A DNA stretch of 64,000 nt from Polynucleobacter sp. AM-26B4 (GCF_018882285.1 NZ_JACVOT010000001.1:999916-1063915); one strand, 5' to 3'. Shown: positions 45,832 through 55,132, counted from the stretch's first letter. A program made the numbers and translations. The notes: generated from the letters alone by a model not told the origin.

Positions 45832-47199
45832 TCAGGATGATTGCTTCATCAAGTACTCAATCTCATCTGCTTTGACTGGTACGCCCCGACTCATCAGTTC
45901 ACATTCACCGTTGGTTACCAAGGCATCATCTTCAATCCGAATACCAATGTCCCAATAGCGTGGATCGACATCATCCGCTTTGCGAATGTAAAGACCGGGC
46001 TCAATAGTTAAAACCATGTTGGGTTTGAGTGAACGCCAAGCTTTTGGTTCTGTTGAACTGCCCGGCTCTCTGTAGTTACCAACATCATGAACATCCATGC
46101 CTAACCAGTGGCTGGTTCTGTGCATGTAAAAGCGTTGGTACGCTTTTGTTTCTATAGCGTTATCAAGCCCACCAATTATTTTTTTATCAAGCAGGTTTAA
46201 ATCAAGTAAACCTTGAGTGAGAACTTTTAATGCTGCGTCGTGAGGTGCTTGAAAATCAAAGCCGACTTTGGTGACCGCAATTGATGCTTCTTGAGCAGCC
46301 AATACGATGTCATAAATGGCTCTTTGTGGCCCGGAATATTTGCCGTTCACAGGAAATGTGCGTGTGATGTCTGAGGCATAACCATCCAGTTCGCAGCCAG
46401 CATCAATCAAACATAAATCACCATCTTTTAGTTCAGCATTGCCAGCGCGATGGTGAAGCACGCAGGCATTGGCACCGCCTGCAACAATGCTATTGTAGGC
46501 AACGCTTTGTGCGCCTGCATTTCTGAATGAATATAGAAGTGATGCTTCTAAGTGGTATTCGCGAAGACCTGGTTTGGATGCTTTCATTGCGCTGATGTGG
46601 CCATCTGCGGCAATCTTGCCAGATGCGCGCATGATATTTATTTCATGAGCATCTTTGAATAGACGCATTTCATGAATCATCGCCTCAACATCTTCGATCC
46701 TGTTGGGTGTGCTTGCACCTGAACGTGACATACCTCTGACTTTTTGTAACCAACTCTTGAGTTGATTTTGGAGCGGACCTTCGCTACCGAGTCTTGCGTA
46801 AATAGCTGGTTGATCAGCTAAAAAATCAGGCATCAAGTTATCTAATTCATTTTGCGCAAATGCTTGATCAATTCCCAGTTGAGTTGGAGCGGCCTCAGGG
46901 CCTAAACGCCAGCCATCCCAGATCTCACGTTCCAAATCTTTGGGGCGACAAAAAAGAATCGACTTAATTGATTTCTTATCAACCATCATCACCAGCGTGG
47001 CCCCTGGTTCTGTGAATCCAGTCAGGTAGTAAAAATCAGAATCGTGACGATATGGGAAGTCACTGTCTCGATTTCTAAAATGCTCAGGAGCTGTTTCTAA
47101 AACTAAAACGCCACCATCACTTTTCCCCAGCATGATTTCTGCCAATCGCGCTCTTCGATTGGCATAGATATCTTTGGGGAAGTTAGTCATTGTTGTCAT
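45832..47199 (-). CDS. pepP: Xaa-Pro aminopeptidase (PepP/M24B)
   Basis: Metallopeptidase that removes N-terminal residues before proline. The 455 residues have an N-terminal AMP_N domain (IYANRRARLAEIM; FPYRHDSDFYYLTGFTEPGATLVM) and a C-terminal pita-bread domain. Metal ligands appear in CLIDAGCELDGYASDITRTFPVNG (two Asp), HRTSHWLGMDVHDVG (His), LTIEPGLYI (Glu) and GIRIEDDALVT (Glu). It starts 2 bp after murU stops. Confidence 0.96.
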   Translation of the reverse strand: MTTMTNFPKDIYANRRARLAEIMLGKSDGGVLVLETAPEHFRNRDSDFPYRHDSDFYYLTGFTEPGATLVMMVDKKSIKSILFCRPKDLEREIWDGWRLGPEAAPTQLGIDQAFAQNELDNLMPDFLADQPAIYARLGSEGPLQNQLKSWLQKVRGMSRSGASTPNRIEDVEAMIHEMRLFKDAHEINIMRASGKIAADGHISAMKASKPGLREYHLEASLLYSFRNAGAQSVAYNSIVAGGANACVLHHRAGNAELKDGDLCLIDAGCELDGYASDITRTFPVNGKYSGPQRAIYDIVLAAQEASIAVTKVGFDFQAPHDAALKVLTQGLLDLNLLDKKIIGGLDNAIETKAYQRFYMHRTSHWLGMDVHDVGNYREPGSSTEPKAWRSLKPNMVLTIEPGLYIRKADDVDPRYWDIGIRIEDDALVTNGECELMSRGVPVKADEIEYLMKQSS

Positions 47200-47201
47200 G
47201 G

Positions 47202-47906
47202 TTATTTATTTAGCTCAGCCAATCTTTCTGGAGTTCCAACATCCACCCATGGGACGCTTAATGCTTCGCCTAAAACTCGATTCTCACCCATGGCCTGTCT
47301 TAGGATTGGAGCAAGCTTGGCAATTTCCCCTATCTTAATACTTTTAAACAAATCTTGATGGTAGATGCCTGCGCCTGAAAAGGTGAGGCTCGAGCCTTGT
47401 ACATCCTTGTCTTTGACGAAAGACCCCTCTAGTTGAAAGTCCCCTTGAGGGTTGTGGTCCGGATTCTGAACCAAAAAAAGATAAGCCAAGATTGTTGGGT
47501 GATCACCCCGCAATCCTTGAACAATGTCTTGAATTCTTTCGAAGGGAAAGCTTGGACAAAAAACATCGCCATTGATGGCAAAAAAGTAATCATCTAGTTT
47601 CATTAGGCTCATGCCTTGGCGCAAGCCGCCCGCAGTTTCTAGGGCTGTGAGCTCTTTAGAAAATTGCACATTCAATGCGTTGTTCTTGACTTGAGATACA
47701 TGGGCGACCACTTGTTCGCCTAACCAAGCGTGATTAATAACCACTTGAGTAAAGCCATTTTTCAAGAGACCGTCGATGTGCCAGTCAATCAGTTTTTTAC
47801 CTTGAACTTCTAATAGCGGCTTAGGGGTGTGATCGGTCAGTGGACGCATTCTTTCTCCTCGGCCTGCGGCCAACACCATGCAAGGAATAGGGGAGAGATT
47901 GGTCAT
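47202..47906 (-). CDS. murU: N-acetylmuramate alpha-1-phosphate uridylyltransferase MurU
   Basis: Sugar nucleotidyltransferase of 234 residues with the signature MVLAAGRGERMRPLTDHTPKPLL near the N-terminus and INGDVFCPSFP for the metal-binding Asp. Together with its partner AmgK, which it overlaps by 1 bp, the context identifies it as MurU, which turns MurNAc-1-phosphate into UDP-MurNAc. This salvage route by-passes the MurA step and can give intrinsic fosfomycin tolerance in Pseudomonas. Specificity is inferred from the pairing. Confidence 0.93.
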   Translation of the reverse strand: MTNLSPIPCMVLAAGRGERMRPLTDHTPKPLLEVQGKKLIDWHIDGLLKNGFTQVVINHAWLGEQVVAHVSQVKNNALNVQFSKELTALETAGGLRQGMSLMKLDDYFFAINGDVFCPSFPFERIQDIVQGLRGDHPTILAYLFLVQNPDHNPQGDFQLEGSFVKDKDVQGSSLTFSGAGIYHQDLFKSIKIGEIAKLAPILRQAMGENRVLGEALSVPWVDVGTPERLAELNK

Positions 47907-48931
47907 TAAAAAGTTAATCCGTCTGGGCGGTCAATGCCCTCGATGGTATCTAAAAGCTGAAGAAGGGGTTTGAGAGCAATGTATCTTTCAGCCACTTTTC
48001 TAGTGTATTTGAAAACCAAAGGGATATCTTTCAAATAACCATCTTTGCCGTCACGGTGATAGAGGCGCGCAAAAATGCCCAAAACCTTTAAGTGTCTTTG
48101 TAAACCCATCCATTCAAAATCACGATAAAAGTCACCAAACTCAGAAGGTACTGATAGTCCAGCTTTACGGGCCTTGTCCCAATAGCGGATCAGCCAGTCC
48201 ATTTGCTCAGGTTCTTCCCATTCAATGTAGGCATCACGGTAGAGAGAAGCCAAGTCATAAGTGATGGGTCCGTAGACCGCGTCCTGAAAATCCAAAATCC
48301 CTGGATTGTTATCGTTTGTCACCATCAAATTTCTACTGTGAAAATCTCGGTGAACATAGACTTGCGCTTGAGAGAGGTTGTTTTCCAGGATCATGTCAAA
48401 AATATGGGCTAAATCAGCACTTTGTTTTGAATTCAGCTCTAAATTGAGGTGTTTACCCAAATACCACTCGGTAAAAAGATTCAGTTCACGACTGAGTAGC
48501 TCTTTGTTGTATTCAGGAAGAATGCCTGGTTTGCTGGCTAATTGAAGTTGGATCAAGGCTTCATTGGCATCGCTGTAGAGCTTTGATGCTGATGCTGGAT
48601 TGAGTGCCGAGAGATAGGTTTCATTGCCTAAATCACTTAAAAGTAAAAACCCTTGTTCAACATCTTGCTCCAGAACCAGTGGCACATTGAGTTTTGCTTG
48701 GGCAAAAAGCTCAGAAATAGCGATAAATGGCTTTGTATCCTCGGTTGCTGGTGGGGCATCCATCACTATGAAGCTCTGATGAGCCCCATTTTTAGAGCCT
48801 GTAACCCTGAAATAGCGCCTAAAACTGGCATCGCTTGAGGCAGGAGCCAAGCTTTCGAGAGTTAGTGACCACTTGCTTGCCAAATTGGCTAACCAAGAAT
48901 TTAATTGAGATAAGCGGATATCAGGGTTCAT
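47906..48931 (-). CDS. amgK: N-acetylmuramate/N-acetylglucosamine kinase AmgK
   Basis: Aminoglycoside-phosphotransferase-fold kinase (341 residues) that phosphorylates MurNAc or GlcNAc at C1. The catalytic loop VHRDFHSRNLMVT and the metal motif ILDFQDAVYGP are clear; DASFRRYFRVTG lies in the N-lobe. The ATG at 48931 is preferred to a GTG at 48952. It is divergent from lptD with ~30 bp between starts and forms amgK-murU-pepP. Confidence 0.94.
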   Translation of the reverse strand: MNPDIRLSQLNSWLANLASKWSLTLESLAPASSDASFRRYFRVTGSKNGAHQSFIVMDAPPATEDTKPFIAISELFAQAKLNVPLVLEQDVEQGFLLLSDLGNETYLSALNPASASKLYSDANEALIQLQLASKPGILPEYNKELLSRELNLFTEWYLGKHLNLELNSKQSADLAHIFDMILENNLSQAQVYVHRDFHSRNLMVTNDNNPGILDFQDAVYGPITYDLASLYRDAYIEWEEPEQMDWLIRYWDKARKAGLSVPSEFGDFYRDFEWMGLQRHLKVLGIFARLYHRDGKDGYLKDIPLVFKYTRKVAERYIALKPLLQLLDTIEGIDRPDGLTF

Positions 48932-48938
48932 GGGTTCG

Positions 48939-48944
48939 TATAAT
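48939..48944 (+). promoter_or_regulatory. Consensus -10 (TATAAT) of lptD
   Basis: TATAAT lies 17 bases before the lptD ATG and 8 bp from the divergent amgK start, so its -35 would lie inside the amgK coding region. The expected leader is about 11 nt with no Shine-Dalgarno. I see no obvious RpoE-type sequence. Confidence 0.45.
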
Positions 48945-48961
48945 AAAAGCACTTAAGTCAT

Positions 48962-51313
48962 ATGCCTAAAACTTTTATCGTTCCGAGCTTTATTCTCGAT
49001 ATCAAACGACTCCCATCACTTCTTAAAGTGGGAGGTTTTTGTGCTTCTTTTTCTCTGGCGTCCATGGGTTTTGCACAAGATGTTTTACCTAAGGAAGATC
49101 AGCTGAAGCTGAAGTTGGCCGACCAGTTATTGGTAAGACCAGTTGTTCCTGATGATGTGGCACCGACTTTTACTTCATCTAAGAAATTGGATGGAGTCAT
49201 GGATCGTCAAATGCGCTTAGAGGGCGATGCAGTCATCAGAAGAAATCGCACTGTGATCAAAGGCGATGTCATCACTTATGACCCTGATACCGATATTGCA
49301 GATGTTGATGGCAATGCAACCTTACTAAAAGACTCCACTTCTTTCAAAGGCCCAAAAGCAAAAATCAAGGTTGATGCTCAAGAGGGTTGGATGGATCAGC
49401 CTGACTATGAACTCAGAGATATTGGTGGTGGCGGTAAGGCTCGCCGAGTTGAGTTCAAAGAAGATAACGAAATTGAATTTGAAAAGTTAACTTACAGCAC
49501 TTGCCGTCCTGAAAATTTAGATTGGTATTTGACCGCTAGTCGAATGGATGTGGAGCAAGATACGCAAACAGCGGTCGGAACAAATGCCGTTCTTCATTTC
49601 TTTGAAGTACCTATTTTGTACACCCCGGTGTTTTCATTGCCAACAGGTTCAGGGCGTCGCTCAGGATTTTTATCTCCAACATACGGTCGTGCAAGTCGTG
49701 GTGGGGTCAAAGGTTGGGATGTCACTCTTCCTTACTATGTCAATTTAGCGCCTAATCGAGACATGACTTTGTTTCCGCGTTACCTTGAAGGACGTGGTGA
49801 GCAGTTGGGTGTTGAATATCGTTACTTAGATAGAAATTACACGGGTGTTGTAACAGCTGAAGCTTTAGATGATGCTGCTTATGGCAAAAATCGTTGGGCC
49901 TTTGGTTTAAAGCACACTCAAAATATTGCGAATGGTCTTCAGGGTTATGCTGATTACAGCAAAGTATCCGATGATTTGTATGTTGATGATCTGGGTAAGA
50001 GCTTGAATGGTGTGGTCAATCGTCAGTTCAATCAAGAAGTTGGCGCAAGGTATGGCTATGCTGGTTGGAATATTTTGACCAGAGTGCAGAAGTTCCAAAC
50101 TTTACAACCTGATCCAAACCCTGCTTATCAAGTACTTCTTCCTTATGAGCGAGAGCCACAGGTCAATGCTAAATACGTCAGAAATAATTGGAATGGTTTG
50201 AATGTCACTGTTGAGACAGACGCCACCAAGTTCACATACAAAGGTTTAGTTAATTCTAGTAGAACCTTTAAAGAAGGCAATCGTGCTTATGCGACCACAT
50301 CGGTTGCGCGACCATTCATGACACCTGGTTATTACCTGACTCCAAAGGTATCCTTTAGAACAACGCAGTACTCAGTAGATCCTTTTCCAGGTCAAGCAGA
50401 TTTAAATAAAAATATCACCTTGCCAACATTCAGTTTGGATTCTGGTTTGGTTCTTGAGCGTGATGCACTTGAGTTAAATACATTGTTCAGTAGAAACATA
50501 TTGATGACTCTTGAACCAAGAGCTTTTTATGTTTACACGCCATACCGCTATCAAAACGATTTGCCTTTGTTTGATACCGCTGATGCTGGTTTTGGTATCT
50601 CTCAGATTTTTAGTGAAAATTCTTTTGCTGGTAACGACCGTATCGCCGATAACAACAAAGTAACCTTTGGTATCACTTCAAGAGTTCTAGATGCTGATAC
50701 AGGTATTGAACGCTTGCGTGCCACCATTGCTCAACGTATCGACATGGAAGGTCAGCGCGTTGGATTGACCGCTGAACAGACCCCTATTAAAAGATCAGAT
50801 TTATTGGCGGGTTTATCAACTCGTTTGGTTGGTAACTTCAATCTTGATGGTGTGATTCAGTACAACGAGCAGGTATCTAAATTGGTGCAGCAAAGTGTCA
50901 CTGCAAGTTATCGACCTGAACTTAGAAAATTACTCAATGCCAGCTATAAAAGAGTGGTCAATCCAGCTGACACCAAAGCAACTTCAGATCAGTACGAGCT
51001 TTCTGGGCAATGGCCAATCACACGTCAGTGGTACGGTATTGCACGCTACAACTTCGACTTAATTTCTAATCAAGTCTTGAATCGAGTTGCCGGCCTTGAA
51101 TACGATGCTGACTGCTGGGTGGTCAGAGTGGTTCACCGCCATTATCAAAATACATCAGTGCTGGCAACTTCTGAAATTTATATGCAGATTGACTTTAAGG
51201 GCTTCACTGGTTTGGGCAGTAACCCTATTAACTTAATTCGTTTTAATATACCTGGATATGAGCCAATCAGCCCTAATCCAGCACCAATATCACCATTTGA
51301 AAGTTACGAATGA
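48962..51313 (+). CDS. lptD: LPS-assembly outer membrane protein LptD
   Basis: Beta-barrel protein that, with LptE, inserts LPS into the outer leaflet. The 783 residues begin with a signal peptide (to FAQ|D near residue 41), then an OstA/LptA-like periplasmic domain (VIRRNRTVIKGDVITYDPDT; about 75-190) and a large C-terminal barrel. The mature protein has only two cysteines, in TYSTCRPENLDW and YDADCWVVRV, where E. coli LptD has four. They would form one disulfide linking the N-domain to the barrel. lptD leads a rightward operon with surA (4-bp overlap), pdxA and rsmA, the classical arrangement. Confidence 0.97.
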   Translation: MPKTFIVPSFILDIKRLPSLLKVGGFCASFSLASMGFAQDVLPKEDQLKLKLADQLLVRPVVPDDVAPTFTSSKKLDGVMDRQMRLEGDAVIRRNRTVIKGDVITYDPDTDIADVDGNATLLKDSTSFKGPKAKIKVDAQEGWMDQPDYELRDIGGGGKARRVEFKEDNEIEFEKLTYSTCRPENLDWYLTASRMDVEQDTQTAVGTNAVLHFFEVPILYTPVFSLPTGSGRRSGFLSPTYGRASRGGVKGWDVTLPYYVNLAPNRDMTLFPRYLEGRGEQLGVEYRYLDRNYTGVVTAEALDDAAYGKNRWAFGLKHTQNIANGLQGYADYSKVSDDLYVDDLGKSLNGVVNRQFNQEVGARYGYAGWNILTRVQKFQTLQPDPNPAYQVLLPYEREPQVNAKYVRNNWNGLNVTVETDATKFTYKGLVNSSRTFKEGNRAYATTSVARPFMTPGYYLTPKVSFRTTQYSVDPFPGQADLNKNITLPTFSLDSGLVLERDALELNTLFSRNILMTLEPRAFYVYTPYRYQNDLPLFDTADAGFGISQIFSENSFAGNDRIADNNKVTFGITSRVLDADTGIERLRATIAQRIDMEGQRVGLTAEQTPIKRSDLLAGLSTRLVGNFNLDGVIQYNEQVSKLVQQSVTASYRPELRKLLNASYKRVVNPADTKATSDQYELSGQWPITRQWYGIARYNFDLISNQVLNRVAGLEYDADCWVVRVVHRHYQNTSVLATSEIYMQIDFKGFTGLGSNPINLIRFNIPGYEPISPNPAPISPFESYE

Positions 51314-52632
51314 AGCTAGCTAATATTGTTTTCAGTGCAGTTGCTTTAATGCTCTTGAGTGAGATGCCTTTAGCGCAAAATAAAAACAGATCCATCGATG
51401 AGGTGATTGCGGTTGTTGATACAAGCTTGGTTACCAAGTTGGAGCTTGAAAACAGGGTTGCTCTGATTGAAAAACAATTCAAAGCTGCCAATAGAGCTTT
51501 GCCTCCGGCAGATGATTTAAAGGCGCAGGTATTAGAGCGATTGATTTCTGAGCGGATTCAGCAAAACTTAGCCAAGGAAGCTGGAATCAAAGTGAGCGAT
51601 AAAGATTTAGACAGAATTCTTGGAAATATTGCTGCACAGAGTAAGTTATCAGTTGCTGAGTTAAAGCTCAAAGTTGAAAAAGAGGGCGCTAACTTTAATA
51701 AATACAAAGAAGAAATTCGAAAAGAAGTTCAGGCGGCAAGATTGCGTGAGCGTGAGGTTGATGCGCGCGTGCAGGTGAGTGAAAGCGAAATTGATAGCTA
51801 TATTTCTGAAAAGAATAGAGGCAAAGTATTGCAAGCTGGCAATGATGAGATTTACCTTGCTCAGTTAGTAGTTGCTTTACCAGTCAATGCCAGTGAATCT
51901 GACGTGCTTGCAGCAAAAAATAAAGCTGAAGATGTTTTAAAACAAGCAAGCGTTGAAAAAGATTTTCTAGCTTATGGCAAAAAGATTGCTTTGCCAGGAT
52001 CCGGTGTGCGAGTAGAGGATCTTGGTTATAGAACCTTGGATCGTTTGCCACAGTTATTTGTGGATGGTGCTCAAGGTGTTGGTTCCAATCAAATGATTCC
52101 TCGAGTTTTACAAAGTGGTGCTGGCTTTCATATCATCAAAGTGATTGATAGAAAAGGCACGTTGGCCGCCAATGTTCAAAATATTGTTGTGACACAAACC
52201 CAGGCTCGCCACATTCTTTTGAGACATCGTCCAGGTGTTACCGATCTTGAGGCGCAACGTCGTTTGAATGGTTTTAGAGATCAAATCAAAGTGAAAGCAT
52301 CTGACTTTGCTTTGTTAGCAAAAAAACACTCTGAGGATGGCTCTGCGCCAAACGGCGGCAATTTAGGCTGGATGTCACCTGGTGAGTTGGTGCCGGAATT
52401 TGAGCAGGCGATGAACCAATTGAATATCAATGAGGTCAGCGATCCTGTTAGAACTGAATTTGGTTGGCATTTAATCCAGGTGGTTGAAAGACGTCAAGCT
52501 CAACTATCGGCTGATAAGCAGCGTGATTACGCCAGAGCTGCCATCAGAGAAAAGAAAATGGATCAAGCCTATCAAGATTGGCTCCGTCAAATCAGAGATG
52601 CGGCCACTGTAGAAATCCGCCAATCTAATTAA
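51310..52632 (+). CDS. surA: Periplasmic chaperone / peptidyl-prolyl isomerase SurA
   Basis: Folds outer-membrane proteins, including LptD, in the periplasm. The 440 residues have a signal peptide (cleavage near residue 23, PLAQ|N), an N-terminal chaperone domain (DEVIAVVDTSLVTKLELENRV), and two parvulin regions. The second is intact (QARHILLRHRPG; DGSAPNGGNLGWMSPGELVPEFE; GWHLIQVVERR). The first (about 175-280) lacks the HIL motif and is probably inactive, as in E. coli. It overlaps lptD by 4 bp. Confidence 0.96.
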   Translation: MKLANIVFSAVALMLLSEMPLAQNKNRSIDEVIAVVDTSLVTKLELENRVALIEKQFKAANRALPPADDLKAQVLERLISERIQQNLAKEAGIKVSDKDLDRILGNIAAQSKLSVAELKLKVEKEGANFNKYKEEIRKEVQAARLREREVDARVQVSESEIDSYISEKNRGKVLQAGNDEIYLAQLVVALPVNASESDVLAAKNKAEDVLKQASVEKDFLAYGKKIALPGSGVRVEDLGYRTLDRLPQLFVDGAQGVGSNQMIPRVLQSGAGFHIIKVIDRKGTLAANVQNIVVTQTQARHILLRHRPGVTDLEAQRRLNGFRDQIKVKASDFALLAKKHSEDGSAPNGGNLGWMSPGELVPEFEQAMNQLNINEVSDPVRTEFGWHLIQVVERRQAQLSADKQRDYARAAIREKKMDQAYQDWLRQIRDAATVEIRQSN

Positions 52633-52634
52633 CG

Positions 52635-53594
52635 ATGATTCATATTGCTCTGACAACTGGCGAGCCGGCTGGTATTGGCCCAGAAATCAGTCAAAAGGCT
52701 GCTCAAGAGTTTTTAGAGCAGCATCCTGATGTGTTCATTCACCTGGTGGCTGATCAATCTTTGTTGACTCCTCAAAGTCACGACAGGTTATTGGTACAGC
52801 ATTGCGATCTTGGTACAAAAGTTGTGCCTGGTCAGTTGAATGTTTTGAATGCTCCTTATGTGTTAAACACTTTGGATATCGCAATCAATGGTTGTTTGAG
52901 TGGTGAGTACCAGGCCATGGTCACTGCGCCAGTTCAAAAAAGTGTTATTTCTGATTCTGGTGTTAAGTTCAGTGGCCACACTGAATACTTGGCCGAGAAG
53001 TGCAACGCTGAGTTGGTTGTGATGATGCTTTGTGGCAAACCTATTTTTGAATCAAAACTCCTGCCTGATCAATTAAGAGTGGCATTGACTACCACGCACA
53101 TTCCATTGCAAAAAGTATCAGCCTCTATCACGGCCGAATTGATTGAAAATACCATTGAAATAGTTTGGCAAGATCTCAAGAGTAAATTTGGCATCAAAGA
53201 TCCATCGATTTATGTCACGGGCTTAAATCCACATGCGGGTGAGTCTGGTCACATGGGTCTTGAGGAGAGAGATGTGATTGCTCCAGCGATTGAGCGCATG
53301 AAAAAGAAAAATTACCGTGTGTCAGGACCATTTCCTGGCGATACGATTTTCAGTCCCGAGAACTTAAAAAATGCCGATGTGATTTTGGCCATGTATCACG
53401 ACCAAGGTTTGGCCCCATTTAAATTTGCCACATTTGGCGAAGGTGTGAATGTCACTTTGGGTTTGCCAATCATTCGTACATCTGTTGATCATGGCACTGC
53501 TTTAGGTATTGCAGGAAAAGGTCAGGCTGACTCAAACAGTATGTTGGCTGCTTTGAATATGGCTTATCAAATGGTAAAGGCTAAAGGTTCTTAG
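52635..53594 (+). CDS. pdxA: 4-hydroxythreonine-4-phosphate dehydrogenase
   Basis: NAD- and metal-dependent dehydrogenase of the DXP-dependent vitamin B6 pathway. The 319 residues show TTGEPAGIGPE at the N-terminus, TAPVQKSVI, the metal His of FSGHTEYLAE, TGLNPHAGESGHMGLEERD and AMYHDQGLAPFK. It starts 2 bp after surA, and its stop codon shares a base with the rsmA start. Confidence 0.97.
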   Translation: MIHIALTTGEPAGIGPEISQKAAQEFLEQHPDVFIHLVADQSLLTPQSHDRLLVQHCDLGTKVVPGQLNVLNAPYVLNTLDIAINGCLSGEYQAMVTAPVQKSVISDSGVKFSGHTEYLAEKCNAELVVMMLCGKPIFESKLLPDQLRVALTTTHIPLQKVSASITAELIENTIEIVWQDLKSKFGIKDPSIYVTGLNPHAGESGHMGLEERDVIAPAIERMKKKNYRVSGPFPGDTIFSPENLKNADVILAMYHDQGLAPFKFATFGEGVNVTLGLPIIRTSVDHGTALGIAGKGQADSNSMLAALNMAYQMVKAKGS

Positions 53595-54391
53595 TGGCAC
53601 ATCAAGCTCGTAAACGCTTTGGGCAGCACTTTTTAGTTGATAGCGGGATGATTCATCTCATCATCAAAGCCATTGACCCGCAACCGCAAGATGCACTGAT
53701 TGAAATTGGACCTGGATTGGGTGCCATGACAAAGCCATTGCTCAATTGCTTGGATGCAATGGCGGTGGTTGAGCTTGATAGAGATTTGGTTAAATTTTGG
53801 AAAAACCAAGCCATTCAGAAGTTACATGTTCATGAATCTGATGCTTTGAAGTTTGACTTCCAAGCGTGGGCCAAAGAGCAAAGGACGCTGCTTCAAAAAA
53901 ATGCACCTGAAGCTCGCGTCAAAATTGTGGGCAATCTTCCCTACAATATTTCTTCACCCTTACTATTTCATTTGATGTCGGCTGTAGCCGATGTTGATGA
54001 ACAAGTGTTCATGTTGCAAGCCGAGGTGGTGGAGCGGATGGCTGCGCAGCATGGTGATTCAGAATATGGACGGCTATCAGTGATGTTGCAGTCAAAATAT
54101 CACATGGAGAATGTTTTAGATGTTCCTCCTGAATGCTTTGATCCACCCCCTAAAGTAAATTCTGCCATTGTCAAAATGATTCCAAGGAAAGATATCAATT
54201 TGACTCCCAAAGAGTATGAGTCATTAGAGCGAGTTGTTTCTATGGCTTTTGCTCAGAGAAGAAAAGTCTTGAGAAATAATCTTGCGAGCATCAAAGATAT
54301 TTTGAAGCTCAGTGATGATGTTTTAGGGCTTCGTGCCCAAGATATATCGGTTGATGACTACATTGGCTGGGCTCGCCAGCTGGCTCATTAA
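53594..54391 (+). CDS. rsmA: 16S rRNA dimethyladenosine transferase RsmA (KsgA)
   Basis: Dimethylates two adjacent adenines in helix 45 of 16S rRNA late in 30S assembly. The 265 residues start KRFGQHFLVDSGMI; the SAM motif is LIEIGPGLGAMTKPL, and the catalytic IVGNLPYNISSPLLF is intact. The start is GTG, whose G is the last base of the pdxA TAG, giving a one-base overlap. Its stop abuts the convergent plsC stop. Confidence 0.97.
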   Translation: MAHQARKRFGQHFLVDSGMIHLIIKAIDPQPQDALIEIGPGLGAMTKPLLNCLDAMAVVELDRDLVKFWKNQAIQKLHVHESDALKFDFQAWAKEQRTLLQKNAPEARVKIVGNLPYNISSPLLFHLMSAVADVDEQVFMLQAEVVERMAAQHGDSEYGRLSVMLQSKYHMENVLDVPPECFDPPPKVNSAIVKMIPRKDINLTPKEYESLERVVSMAFAQRRKVLRNNLASIKDILKLSDDVLGLRAQDISVDDYIGWARQLAH

Positions 54392-55132
54392 TTATTTGGT
54401 TTTATAAGCTGGCGCATCAATCACGCGCATTTCAGCTTCAATCCAACGTTCAGTTTGTTGATGTAATTCTTCAGCTGATTTGTTTTCAGAAGTGATGGCT
54501 GGCCCAATTGAGACAGTGATTTTTCCTGGGTACTTTAAAAAGCTATTTCTTGGCCACACCTGCCCTGCATTGTGTGCCACAGGAATCACCCAAGCCTTGG
54601 TAGCGCTTGCTAATCGAGCCCCACCTTTGCGATAGTTGGTGTTTGCACCTGGTTTTGTTCTGGTGCCTTCAGGAAAAATAATGATCCAGATTCCTTGAGC
54701 CAAATATTTCTTGCCCTGACTTGCAATCGATTGAGAGGCTGCAGAGGTTTTGGAGCGATTGATGTGAATCATGCGTAGTAAAGCTAAGGCCCAACCAAAA
54801 AATGGTATCCAAAGAAGTTCACGTTTAAAGACAAAGCACAATTGTTTTGGGAACAAGGCCATAAAAGAAATGGTTTCCCAGGCTGATTGATGTTTCGATA
54901 GGATGATTGCCGGTTGATCTAACAAGGCATTCATATTTTCTATGCCTTTGATTTCATATTCAATCTTGCAGATGACTTTTGCCAAGTAAGTGATGGTGAT
55001 ATTCCAACCTTTCACAAACTCATAGCGGGTTGAGGCATTAACGACTGGGAAGATGATCAAACAAGCCACGGCATACACTGGTGTAACAAGTAGCATGGCG
55101 AGGAAGAAGGTCAGCGACCTAGCAAAAATCAT
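54392..55132 (-). CDS. plsC: 1-acyl-sn-glycerol-3-phosphate acyltransferase (PlsC family)
   Basis: Membrane acyltransferase of phospholipid synthesis (246 residues). An N-terminal hydrophobic segment (SLTFFLAMLLVTPVYAVACLII, residues ~6-28) is followed by motif 1 SKHQSAWE, which is HX4E instead of the common HX4D, and motif 3 FPEGTRTKPG. VIPVAHNAGQVWPR near 200 fits motif 4. It overlaps gmhB by 4 bp. Lysophosphatidic acid is the expected acceptor, though related enzymes acylate other lipids. Confidence 0.92.
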   Translation of the reverse strand: MIFARSLTFFLAMLLVTPVYAVACLIIFPVVNASTRYEFVKGWNITITYLAKVICKIEYEIKGIENMNALLDQPAIILSKHQSAWETISFMALFPKQLCFVFKRELLWIPFFGWALALLRMIHINRSKTSAASQSIASQGKKYLAQGIWIIIFPEGTRTKPGANTNYRKGGARLASATKAWVIPVAHNAGQVWPRNSFLKYPGKITVSIGPAITSENKSAEELHQQTERWIEAEMRVIDAPAYKTK

